Of a stretch of 64,000 bases of DNA, positions 46,151 through 53,441 are shown one piece after another. The DNA comes from Bordetella genomosp. 13 (GTDB lineage: Bacteria; Pseudomonadota; Gammaproteobacteria; Burkholderiales; Burkholderiaceae_B): positions 542,235-606,234 of the forward strand of contig NZ_VEHL01000002.1 in NCBI RefSeq assembly GCF_007679965.1, in the 5' to 3' direction. A program made the position numbers and the translations under genes. The notes beneath the pieces were generated by a model. The model did not search any database. It was given only the letters and a program-made list of their open reading frames with translations, and was not told where the DNA came from. Within the stretch, counting starts at the first letter, position 1, and each line of letters opens with the position of its first letter.

Positions 46151-47119
46151 TCAAGTAGGCATCGGATCTTGCGGAACATTTCTCTCTGGTCCAGAAGCAG
46201 TTAAAACCAGGGCTAAGATTTTTTCGATATCGCCCTGCACGAGAGCTGCCCCCGGTACAGCCCCCCGATTTACTTCTCTCTTGTCTTTGCGTACGACGGG
46301 CGGGCTTACGAACAGGTTGGAGGAAGGCCGTCTGGCATGGTTGTCGAACACGCTGATGCTCCAATACTGTTCGACCCTGACCTGCAGAAGTTTCAAGCGT
46401 TTGGCGTAGCGTCGCCTGATGTCCAGATCGCGTCCGTTCACATGGACTCCGGTGACGTACCCGAAGCAGTAGGCAGAGGATGCCATTGGAAACAGCAGCG
46501 CGCTGCACAGCACATCGGTCAATTGCAGTCCGACGTGGTTATTGCTGACACCGAAAGTTGGTAATTCCAGAATCCGATTGAAAGGATCACCTTTCGCTCG
46601 GTACTTTTGCGTGAAGATCGAATGAGCGACCTGGTCATTCAACTGTGTAGTCCGGAAGTCCGCGACCATGAACCCCGTGGAGTCCTGTTGTTCGAGAAAG
46701 CTCTGGAAGGCCTTGCAGGCCTGCTGTACCGACTGAGTGTAGGTCTCCCGGGCCTTGAAAGGGATTCCAATGCCCTTGATCCAGAGCGTGCCCAGTATCT
46801 TGCAATCCAGGCGCTCCAATAGGCTCAAAGTGTCGTCTATGAACCGCAACTGAGCCGTCGCTTTATGACCCTTTCTCCGGATCTGCCCCCGAAGGTCAGA
46901 GCCTTTGATTTCTTCCCGAACATCGTCCAGAAGATGCCTGGACTTGAAAGAACCAGGAAAGTAGTGCCGCTTTAACTTCAAGAATTCTGTTGTGAGCAAC
47001 CCTAGAGATGCTTGAGGGACGATCAATCCTGCTATGACCAAGACCGGTTGAATGTCAGTCTGGCCACTGGGTAGCGCGGCGCTGCATCCCGCTTCATCGA
47101 TGTAGCAGATGTACCCCAA
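46151..47119 (-). CDS. DUF3800-type protein of lower GC, accessory
   Basis: About 322 residues. The N-terminus GYICYIDEAGCS is the acidic opening motif of DUF3800 proteins, which are predicted RNase H-like. LKRHYFPGSFKSRHLLDD and LQLTDVLCSALLFPMAS further on are also typical. Base composition and codon use are visibly less GC-rich than all neighbours, which suggests acquisition by transfer. DUF3800 proteins are common in mobile and defence regions but lack a proven role. The start is uncertain. The frame is open to a TTG at 47263, but this is the -35 element of a strong promoter, so the TTG at 47119 just before the conserved motif is preferred. Confidence 0.7.
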   Translation of the reverse strand: MGYICYIDEAGCSAALPSGQTDIQPVLVIAGLIVPQASLGLLTTEFLKLKRHYFPGSFKSRHLLDDVREEIKGSDLRGQIRRKGHKATAQLRFIDDTLSLLERLDCKILGTLWIKGIGIPFKARETYTQSVQQACKAFQSFLEQQDSTGFMVADFRTTQLNDQVAHSIFTQKYRAKGDPFNRILELPTFGVSNNHVGLQLTDVLCSALLFPMASSAYCFGYVTGVHVNGRDLDIRRRYAKRLKLLQVRVEQYWSISVFDNHARRPSSNLFVSPPVVRKDKREVNRGAVPGAALVQGDIEKILALVLTASGPERNVPQDPMPT

Positions 47120-47136
47120 GACGCACTCGAAAATGA

Positions 47137-47160
47137 AAACAGCCGCTTGAGCGGCTGTTT
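47137..47160 (-). terminator. 10-bp hairpin with T-rich tail in the DUF3800 leader
   Basis: AAACAGCCGC and GCGGCTGTTT form a perfect ten-pair stem with a four-base loop. On the minus strand the stem is followed by TTTTCATTTT, as in an intrinsic terminator. It lies between the promoter at 47235-47263 and the DUF3800 start, and 166 bases after the yggT stop, so it could end the yggT transcript, attenuate the DUF3800 gene, or both. Confidence 0.7.
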
Positions 47161-47234
47161 GGCGGTCTATGACCGTATTTGTCGCCAGGGAGTTCCCGTT
47201 CGACGTCCGATTGGCTTGGACCAATCGTTTTTTA

Positions 47235-47263
47235 ATCTTAACTGGCGCAAATTTCCCTGTCAA
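47235..47263 (-). promoter_or_regulatory. Strong sigma-70 type promoter of the DUF3800 gene
   Basis: On the minus strand TTGACA (47263-47258), a 17-base spacer and TAAGAT (47240-47235). This is the nearest match to the sigma-70 consensus in the window and would start transcription near 47228. Confidence 0.75.
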
Positions 47264-47325
47264 TTTCGAGGGTCAATTTTGGCCCTGAATACGATGGGCG
47301 CAAAGACTCAAGAAGGAAGCTGCGA

Positions 47326-47886
47326 TTACACGCCCATCATGCTGTAGGTCAGGCGCGCCAGCACCATCAGCAGCACCTGGGCCAGCACCAGCAGCACCAG
47401 CGGCGAGAAATCGATGCCGGTGCGCGGCAGGATCTGGCGGATGGGGTCCAGCAGCGGCGCCGTCAGCGTCTGCAGCAGGGGCATCAGCGGCGCCATCGGG
47501 TTGACCCACGACAGCACGGCCTGGATGAGCGTCAGCCACACGATCAGGTTCAGCGCCCACTTCAGCGACATCAGCAGCGCCGAGCCCGCGGTGGCCGGCA
47601 GCAGCGCGGCGGGCACCAGCGAACCCACCGTCACCAGCCACATCAGCACCATGTAGACCAGCGCCGTCAGCCACACGCCGACCAGGCTGGCCCAGTCGAC
47701 CTTGCCGGTGGACGGCAGGATTTTCTTCAGCGGCACCACCAGCCAGTTCGTGCCTTGATAGACGGCGCGCGCCAGCGGGTTGAACGGATGCAGGCGGACC
47801 GCGTGGATCCACGCGCGCAGGATGAGCGCCGCGCCGAACAGCGTGAACAGGATTTCGAGCAGGAAGCGGAGGATGTCGCCGAACAT
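47326..47886 (-). CDS. YggT-family membrane protein
   Basis: A 186-residue membrane protein with two YggT repeats, each with two helices. The first is about residues 1-90 (FLLEILFTLFGAALILRAWI) and the second about 105-186 (LNLIVWLTLIQAVLSWVNPM, then LLDPIRQILPRTGIDFSPLV). Homologues have been linked to osmotic tolerance and envelope assembly but lack a defined activity. The long open frame that continues upstream through the histone-like gene is a shadow. Confidence 0.9.
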   Translation of the reverse strand: MFGDILRFLLEILFTLFGAALILRAWIHAVRLHPFNPLARAVYQGTNWLVVPLKKILPSTGKVDWASLVGVWLTALVYMVLMWLVTVGSLVPAALLPATAGSALLMSLKWALNLIVWLTLIQAVLSWVNPMAPLMPLLQTLTAPLLDPIRQILPRTGIDFSPLVLLVLAQVLLMVLARLTYSMMGV

Positions 47887-47997
47887 GGACGGTGTGCCGT
47901 AAGTGTCTTGTGGGACCGGCCCTCGCGGGTGCCGGCCGATCGATGGTCGCTCGATTGTCGCACGCCTGAACGTCGAGCATTCCGGCGGCCGACCATG

Positions 47998-48025
47998 AAA
48001 AAGCCGCCCGGCATTGCCAGGCGGC
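47998..48025 (-). terminator. Intrinsic terminator of the histone H1-like gene
   Basis: On the minus strand GCCGCC, GGC, ATT-type loop, GCC and GGCGGC form a long stem with one mismatch, followed by TTTTT, 35 bases after the stop. Confidence 0.8.
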
Positions 48026-48059
48026 CTTGGGGTCTTACAGACGCGGTGACGCGTTCCCG

Positions 48060-48665
48060 TTAGGGACGGCCGCCGGTCGGGAAGGGCCACGACGACGCCG
48101 GGTTCAGCGCGGTCTTGACGGCAGGAGCGGCAGTGGCCGGGGCAGCGGCGGGCTTCTTGGCAGCAGCCTTCTTGGCGGCCGGCTTCTTCGCGGCAGCCTT
48201 CTTGGCGGCAGGCGCCTTCTTGGCGGCAGCGGGAGCAGCCTTCTTCGCGGCGGGAGCCTTCTTGGCAGCAGGCGCCTTCTTCGCAGCAGCCTTCTTGGCC
48301 GGCGCCTTCTTGGCGACGGTCTTCTTGGCGGCTACCTTCTTGGTCGCGACCTTCTTGGCGGCGGCTTTCTTGGCCGGCGCCTTCTTGGCGGCTACCTTCT
48401 TGACGGTCGCTTTCTTGGCGACGGTCTTCTTGGCGGCGGTCTTCTTCACTGCAGCCTTCTTGGCGACGGTCTTCTTGGCCGCGACCTTCTTCACCGCGGC
48501 TTTCTTGGCGACAGTCTTCTTCGCCGCGGGTTTCTTCGCGGCGACCTTCTTGACGGCTACTTTCTTGGCCGCAACCTTCTTGGCCGGGGTAGCCTTCTTG
48601 ACTGCAGCCTTCTTGGCTGCGGGCTTCTTCGCCGCCTTCTTGGCGGCCTTCTTGGCGGTTGCCAT
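48060..48665 (-). CDS. Histone H1-like DNA-binding protein (BpH1 type)
   Basis: A 201-residue protein of Lys, Ala, Val and Pro, starting [14 protein letters not shown]. It is built of short repeats ([20 protein letters not shown]), like the C-terminal tail of eukaryotic histone H1 and like BpH1 of Bordetella. It binds DNA through its lysines and may compact the nucleoid. The repeats make the length liable to change between strains. The ATG at 48665 is used, because AGGAG is seven bases upstream. An ATG six bases earlier is too close to the ribosome site. The last 20 residues ([16 protein letters not shown]) are non-repetitive. Confidence 0.92.
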   Translation of the reverse strand: MATAKKAAKKAAKKPAAKKAAVKKATPAKKVAAKKVAVKKVAAKKPAAKKTVAKKAAVKKVAAKKTVAKKAAVKKTAAKKTVAKKATVKKVAAKKAPAKKAAAKKVATKKVAAKKTVAKKAPAKKAAAKKAPAAKKAPAAKKAAPAAAKKAPAAKKAAAKKPAAKKAAAKKPAAAPATAAPAVKTALNPASSWPFPTGGRP

Positions 48666-48813
48666 GGTCATGCTCCTTAGGTTCAGGGGTCCCAGAACAT
48701 AAGCCCGCGATACGCACCGCCGGATGGCGGATTGCACGTCGGGCTATTCATCGGCGCATGCCGCTGTTCCGTACGGGCTACAGCACTTCGGCTTGCGCTA
48801 ATGAATTCGGCAC

Positions 48814-48862
48814 GGCCATTTGATATGGCCCCCGCACCGTTGCGCGAGCCATTTCAAATGGC
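48814..48862. repeat. Paired palindromes between the H1-like gene and nrdB
   Basis: The 310-base gap 48666-48975 has no supported gene. It holds GGCCATTTGATATGGCC (48814-48830, six-base arms) and GCCATTTCAAATGGC (48848-48862, seven-base arms around one central base). Their centres are 33 bp apart. They share the GCCATTT half-site, so they could be two operator sites for the H1-like gene or a dispersed intergenic repeat. A 60-codon minus-strand frame across the region (48778-48960) has no independent support. Confidence 0.55.
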
Positions 48863-48975
48863 GCCGGCAGGCGACCCTGAAGGCCGCCTACCGCTTGGTC
48901 TTGCGTCATCACAACCTTGCCGGGACACGGCCATGGCGCGAAGCCCGAAGGCCCCGCCACCGCGCTACGGGAGGG

Positions 48976-50178
48976 CTACTCCCAGTTCAGCGTGCCACCA
49001 GTTTGGTATTCGATCACGCGCGTTTCGAAAAAGTTGCGTTCCTTCTTGAGGTCGATCATTTCCGCCATCCAGGGGAAGGGGTTCTCTTCCTGAGGATACA
49101 ACGGTTCGATACCGATCTGCTGGCAGCGCCGATTGGCGATGAAGCGCAGATACGACTTGAACATGGGAGCATTGAGGCCCAGCACGCCGCGCGGCATGGT
49201 GTCCTCGGCGTAGGCATACTCGAGTTCGACGGCCTGGCGGAACAGTTCGCGGATCTCTTCGCGGAATTCCGGCGTCCAGAGATGCGGGTTCTCGAGCTTG
49301 ACCGTGTTGATCAGGTCGATGCCGAAGTTGCAGTGCATGGACTCATCGCGAAGGATGTACATGTACTGTTCGGCAGCGCCCGTCATCTTGTTCTGACGGC
49401 CCAGCGCCAGGATCTGCGTGAAGCCCACGTAGAAGAACAGGCCTTCCATCAGGCACGCGAACACGATCAGAGACTTCAGCAGCGTCTGGTCGGCTTCGGG
49501 CGTGCCGGTCTTGAATTCCGGATCGGCGATGGCCTCGATGAACGGGATCAGGAACTCGTCCTTGGCCCGGATCGACGGCACTTCGTTGTAGGCGTTGAAG
49601 ATCTCGGATTCGTCGAGGTCGAGGCTTTCGACGATGTACTGGTAGGCGTGCGTGTGGATCGCTTCCTCGAATGCCTGGCGCAGCAGGAACTGGCGGCATT
49701 CGGGCGCCGTGATGTGGCGGTAGGTGCCCAGCACGATGTTGTTCGCGGCCAGCGAGTCGGCCGTGACGAAGAAGCCCAGGTTGCGCTTGACGATGCGGCG
49801 CTCGTCCTCGGTGAGCCCGTTCGGGTTCTTCCAGAGGGCGATGTCGCGCGACATGTTGATCTCTTGCGGCATCCAGTGGTTCGCGCAGGTGGCCAGGTAT
49901 TTTTCCCAGGCCCACTTGTACTTGAACGGCACCAGCTGGTTGACGTCGGTCTCGCCATTGATGATGCGCTTGTCGGCAACCTTGACGCGGCGCGCGGAGC
50001 CTTCGCCCGTCGGCGCGGCGGCGGCAGGCGCCGCCGCCGGCAGGGCCGAGTCGCCGAAGGCGCCGGTGGCGGCGCGCACGGGTTCGGCCGCTCGCGGCTC
50101 GGCGCGGCCCACGGCCGGCGAGGCCGACGGTTGCGTCGGCTGCAGCGCGGGGGTGGATTCGTCTTCCCAATTCAGCAT
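48976..50178 (-). CDS. nrdB: Class I ribonucleotide reductase, beta subunit
   Basis: A 400-residue R2 subunit that holds the diiron-type centre and radical. Ligand segments are in order: [36 protein letters not shown] (Glu172, His175 and the radical tyrosine Tyr179 at H+4), and [13 protein letters not shown] further on. The HTHAY/Q pattern resembles the R2c subgroup in scaffold but has Tyr, not Phe, at the radical position. Residues 10-65 are an Ala/Pro-rich extension. Both termini carry LNWE (MLNWEDE and GGTLNWE); the C-terminal one should be the peptide that docks to NrdA. It follows nrdA after 21 bases. Confidence 0.96.
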   Translation of the reverse strand: MLNWEDESTPALQPTQPSASPAVGRAEPRAAEPVRAATGAFGDSALPAAAPAAAAPTGEGSARRVKVADKRIINGETDVNQLVPFKYKWAWEKYLATCANHWMPQEINMSRDIALWKNPNGLTEDERRIVKRNLGFFVTADSLAANNIVLGTYRHITAPECRQFLLRQAFEEAIHTHAYQYIVESLDLDESEIFNAYNEVPSIRAKDEFLIPFIEAIADPEFKTGTPEADQTLLKSLIVFACLMEGLFFYVGFTQILALGRQNKMTGAAEQYMYILRDESMHCNFGIDLINTVKLENPHLWTPEFREEIRELFRQAVELEYAYAEDTMPRGVLGLNAPMFKSYLRFIANRRCQQIGIEPLYPQEENPFPWMAEMIDLKKERNFFETRVIEYQTGGTLNWE

Positions 50179-50199
50179 TTCAATCTCTCCGGTGGCGGC

Positions 50200-53136
50200 T
50201 TACTGGCAGGCTTCGCATTCCTCGAAGCCAGGATCACCCGGCTTCATGGTGCAAACCGCTCCGACGATTTCGGGCTCAGGCAGGTTGGGCGCCTGCTGAG
50301 TGCTGACCGCGCCCGCTGCCGCGGATGCGTTGCCGGCGCTGACGGCGTTCAACTCGCCGCCGCGACCGGTGGATTTTTCGGCGCTGGTGGCGCCCAGCGT
50401 GCGCAGGTAGTAGGTGGTCTTCAGGCCACGCAGCCACGCAAGCTTGTAGGTTTCGTCGAGTTTCTTGCCCGAGGCGCCGGCCATGTAGATGTTCAGCGAT
50501 TGGGCCTGGTCGATCCACTTCTGGCGGCGCGATGCGCACTCGACCAGCCACGACGGTTCGACTTCGAATGCCGTGGCATAGAGTTGGCGCAGTTCAGCAG
50601 GCACGCGATCGATACGGGACAGGCTGCCGTCGAAGTACTTGAGGTCGGCGACCATGACTTCGTCCCAGAGACCGAGTTTCTTCAGGTCACGAACGAGGTA
50701 ATCGTTGACGACCGTGAACTCGCCGGAGAGATTCGATTTGACGTACAAGTTCTGATAGGTGGGTTCGATGCACGCAGATACGCCAATGATATTGGAAATC
50801 GTCGCGGTTGGGGCGATTGCGATGCAGTTCGAGTTGCGCATGCCATGTTCTTTGATGCGCGCGCGCAACGAGGTCCAGTCGAGTTTGCTCGACTCGTCGA
50901 CGTCGACGTTGCCGCCACGCGCATCGCGCAGCATCGCGATGGAGTCTTGCGGCAGGATGCCGCGCGACCACAGCGAACCTTCGTACGAAGGATAGCGGCC
51001 GCGTTCCTGCGCGAGTTCGCTCGATGCCCAATACGCTTGATAGCAAACGGCTTCCATCGATTCGTCTGCGAACTGGATCGCGGTCTGCGATGCGTACGGC
51101 ACGCGCATCATGTGCAGGCAATCCTGGAAGCCCATGATGCCCATGCCCACCGGGCGATGGCGTTCGTTCGACTGCTTCGCCTTCACGACGGCGTAGTAGT
51201 TGATGTCGATCACGTTGTCGAGCATGCGCATGGCGATGCCGACGGTGCGCTTGATCTTCTCGTGGTCCAGTTCGTAGCCGCCGTTGGCCGAGGGCTTCAT
51301 GTGCGCGGGCAGGTTCACCGAACCCAGGTTGCACACGGCGATCTCGGACTCGTTGGTGTTCAGCGTGATCTCGGTGCACAGGTTCGAGCTGTGCACCACG
51401 CCCACGTGCTGCTGCGGCGAGCGGATGTTGCACGGATCCTTGAACGTGATCCACGGATGGCCGGTTTCGAACAGCATCGACAGCATCTTGCGCCACAGCG
51501 AGATGGCCGGCATCTTCTTGAACAGCTTCAGTTCGCCGCTGGCAACCTTGGCCTCATAGCCCAGGTAGGCCGCTTCGAATTCCTTGCCGTACTTGTCGTG
51601 CAGGTCGGGGCAGTCGGAAGGCGAGAACAGCGTCCATTCGGCGTTGTCCATCACGCGCTTCATGAACAGGTCGGGAATCCAGTTCGCCGTGTTCATGTCG
51701 TGCGTGCGGCGGCGCTCATCGCCGGTGTTCTTGCGCAGTTCCAGGAACTCTTCGATGTCCAGGTGCCACGTTTCCAGGTACGTGCACACCGCGCCCTTGC
51801 GCTTGCCGCCCTGGTTGACCGCCACGGCGGTGTCGTTGACGACCTTCAGGAACGGGACGACGCCCTGGCTTTCGCCATTGGTGCCCTTGATGTGGCTGCG
51901 CAGCGCGCGCACCGGGGTCCAGTCGTTGCCCAGGCCGCCGGCGTACTTGGCCAGCAGCGCGTTTTCCTTGATGGCTTCGTAGATGCCTTCCAGGTCGTCG
52001 GAGACGGTGGTCAGGTAGCACGACGACAGCTGCGAGTGCAGGGTGCCCGAGTTGAACAGCGTGGGCGTGGAGCTCATGAAGTCGAACGAGGACAGGATCT
52101 CGTAGAACTCGATGGCGCGCGCCTCGCGGTCGGTCTCGCGCAGCGCCAGGCCCATGGCCACGCGCATGAAGAACACCTGCGGCAGTTCGATGCGGGTGCC
52201 GCGGATGTGCAGGAAGTAGCGGTCGTACAGCGTCTGCAGGCCCAGGTAGCCGAACTGCAGGTCGCGGCGCGCGTCCAGCGCGGCGCCGATGCGGGTCAGG
52301 TCGTACTCGGCCAGCTTGGCGTCCAGCAGGCCGCCTTCGATGCCGCGCTGGATGAAGATGGGGAAGTAGTCGGCATAGCGCGACTGCATGCCGGCCTGCG
52401 AGACTTCCTCGCCCAGCACTTCCTTGCGGATCGTGTGCAGCAGCAGGCGCGCGGTGACCTGGCTGTAGGCCGGGTCCTTCTCGACCAGCGCGCGCGCCGA
52501 CAGGATGGCGGACTTGTAGACCTCGTCGACGGGCACGCCGTCGTACAGGTTCTTCACCGTTTCCTTCAGGATGGCTTCGGTGTCGATGTATTGCGTCAGG
52601 CCTTCGCCGGCGGCTTCGATGGTGGCGCGCAGGGCGGCCATGTCCAGCGAACGGCGCACGCCGTTGTCGACGACCTTGATGCCAGAATCTTCTTCAGCGG
52701 CCGGCGCGGCCTTTTCCTGCTGCTCGTGCGCGCGTTCCTGCGAACGCTTCTCGCGGTACAGCACGTACGAACGCGCCACGTCGTGCTGGCCCGAGCGCAT
52801 CAGCGCCAGTTCGACCTGGTCCTGCACGTCTTCGATATGGACGGAGCCGCCGTTGGGGCGGTTGCGCACCACGGCGTTGACCACCTGGGCGGTCAGTTGC
52901 TCGACCAGTTCGCGCACGCGCGCAGAGGCCGCGCCCTGGCCGCCATTGACGGCCAGGAAGGCCTTGGTCATGGCGATGGCGATCTTGCTGGGTTCGAAGC
53001 CCACCACCGATCCGTTGCGGCGGATCAGGTGGTAGCTGGACCACTGGCCGGCGGCCGAGACGTCGGCTGCGGGCGATTCGGACGAAGAGGGCGGCACGGC
53101 CGAAGGCCGGGTCACAGAGGCGATCGTAGTCTGCAT
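50200..53136 (-). CDS. nrdA: Class I ribonucleotide reductase, alpha subunit
   Basis: A 978-residue catalytic subunit. The first 30 residues are Ser/Pro-rich. An ATP-cone follows (LIRRNGSVVGFEPSKIAIAM), which gives dATP feedback control. The barrel contains SSCYLTTVSDDLEGIYEAIK with the first redox cysteine, the active-site NLCTEITLNTNESEIAVCNL, and the TATISNIIGVSACIEP segment. The tail ends FEECEACQ, the CxxC-type pair that re-reduces the active site. It starts behind GGAG seven bases before the ATG and is expressed from a promoter covered by two NrdR boxes. Confidence 0.97.
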   Translation of the reverse strand: MQTTIASVTRPSAVPPSSSESPAADVSAAGQWSSYHLIRRNGSVVGFEPSKIAIAMTKAFLAVNGGQGAASARVRELVEQLTAQVVNAVVRNRPNGGSVHIEDVQDQVELALMRSGQHDVARSYVLYREKRSQERAHEQQEKAAPAAEEDSGIKVVDNGVRRSLDMAALRATIEAAGEGLTQYIDTEAILKETVKNLYDGVPVDEVYKSAILSARALVEKDPAYSQVTARLLLHTIRKEVLGEEVSQAGMQSRYADYFPIFIQRGIEGGLLDAKLAEYDLTRIGAALDARRDLQFGYLGLQTLYDRYFLHIRGTRIELPQVFFMRVAMGLALRETDREARAIEFYEILSSFDFMSSTPTLFNSGTLHSQLSSCYLTTVSDDLEGIYEAIKENALLAKYAGGLGNDWTPVRALRSHIKGTNGESQGVVPFLKVVNDTAVAVNQGGKRKGAVCTYLETWHLDIEEFLELRKNTGDERRRTHDMNTANWIPDLFMKRVMDNAEWTLFSPSDCPDLHDKYGKEFEAAYLGYEAKVASGELKLFKKMPAISLWRKMLSMLFETGHPWITFKDPCNIRSPQQHVGVVHSSNLCTEITLNTNESEIAVCNLGSVNLPAHMKPSANGGYELDHEKIKRTVGIAMRMLDNVIDINYYAVVKAKQSNERHRPVGMGIMGFQDCLHMMRVPYASQTAIQFADESMEAVCYQAYWASSELAQERGRYPSYEGSLWSRGILPQDSIAMLRDARGGNVDVDESSKLDWTSLRARIKEHGMRNSNCIAIAPTATISNIIGVSACIEPTYQNLYVKSNLSGEFTVVNDYLVRDLKKLGLWDEVMVADLKYFDGSLSRIDRVPAELRQLYATAFEVEPSWLVECASRRQKWIDQAQSLNIYMAGASGKKLDETYKLAWLRGLKTTYYLRTLGATSAEKSTGRGGELNAVSAGNASAAAGAVSTQQAPNLPEPEIVGAVCTMKPGDPGFEECEACQ

Positions 53137-53278
53137 GGAAGCTCCTGTGCGAAAAGCGGAAATGAGAAAGGACGCGGCTGATGCCGGGTCCGAAGAGAAT
53201 TGGGTACGTATGGGGGAGGTCGCTAGGCCGGAACTGCGGATCCGGATGCGTGGCCGGTGAGTTCAGCTGGTGATGCAA

Positions 53279-53326
53279 CCACAAGATGTAGTGTACCACC
53301 CCCTACAGCGACACTAATTCTAGTGA
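53279..53326 (-). promoter_or_regulatory. Two NrdR boxes over the nrdAB promoter
   Basis: CCACAAGATGTAGTGT (53279-53294) and ACACTAATTCTAGTGA (53311-53326) match the 16-bp NrdR consensus ACACWATATATWGTGT at 13 and 12 positions. They are 16 bases apart, so 32 bp centre to centre, the spacing known for NrdR. On the minus strand TTAGTG in the upstream box and TACACT in the other form a -35/-10 pair with a 16-base spacer. Binding would therefore block the promoter, which lies about 140 bases upstream of nrdA. Confidence 0.8.
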
Positions 53327-53387
53327 TGGAGTCGAGTGCTCACAAGCGGGAAAATCGGTAGCGGGACGTCTTAGTTGTAACTATGAG

Positions 53388-53408
53388 AAACGGCGCCCGA
53401 GGGCGCCG
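53388..53408 (-). terminator. Hairpin terminator of the indolepyruvate oxidoreductase gene
   Basis: CGGCGCCC, a two-base loop and GGGCGCCG form a perfect eight-pair stem, followed on the minus strand by TTTCT, 34 bases after the stop at 53442. Confidence 0.7.
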
Positions 53409-53441
53409 TGCGGCCAAGCGGTGACCCGGTTTTCCCTGGCA

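Noticed and set aside
47120..47263. N-terminal extension of the DUF3800 gene to the TTG at 47263
   Set aside because: That TTG is the -35 element of the promoter, and the extension would cross the leader hairpin. The conserved domain begins at about 47116.
47161..47325. Possible tRNA or small RNA beside the hairpin after yggT
   Set aside because: A GTTCGA-like stretch is present but no cloverleaf arms could be paired.
48027..48702. Two plus-strand frames of Gly/Leu- and Ala/Phe-rich repeats over the histone-like gene
   Set aside because: They are complement readings of the Lys/Ala repeats. BpH1-type composition and the terminator support only the minus strand.
48778..48960. 60-codon minus-strand ORF between the H1-like gene and nrdB
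   Set aside because: No ribosome site or domain. Its repetitive PFEMA/PYQMA pattern comes from the two palindromes.
48820..53181. A plus-strand open frame of over 1400 codons opposite nrdB and nrdA
   Set aside because: It is antisense to two clearly recognised genes and has the Arg/His/Gln/Val-rich composition produced by GC-rich antisense frames. No domain is visible.
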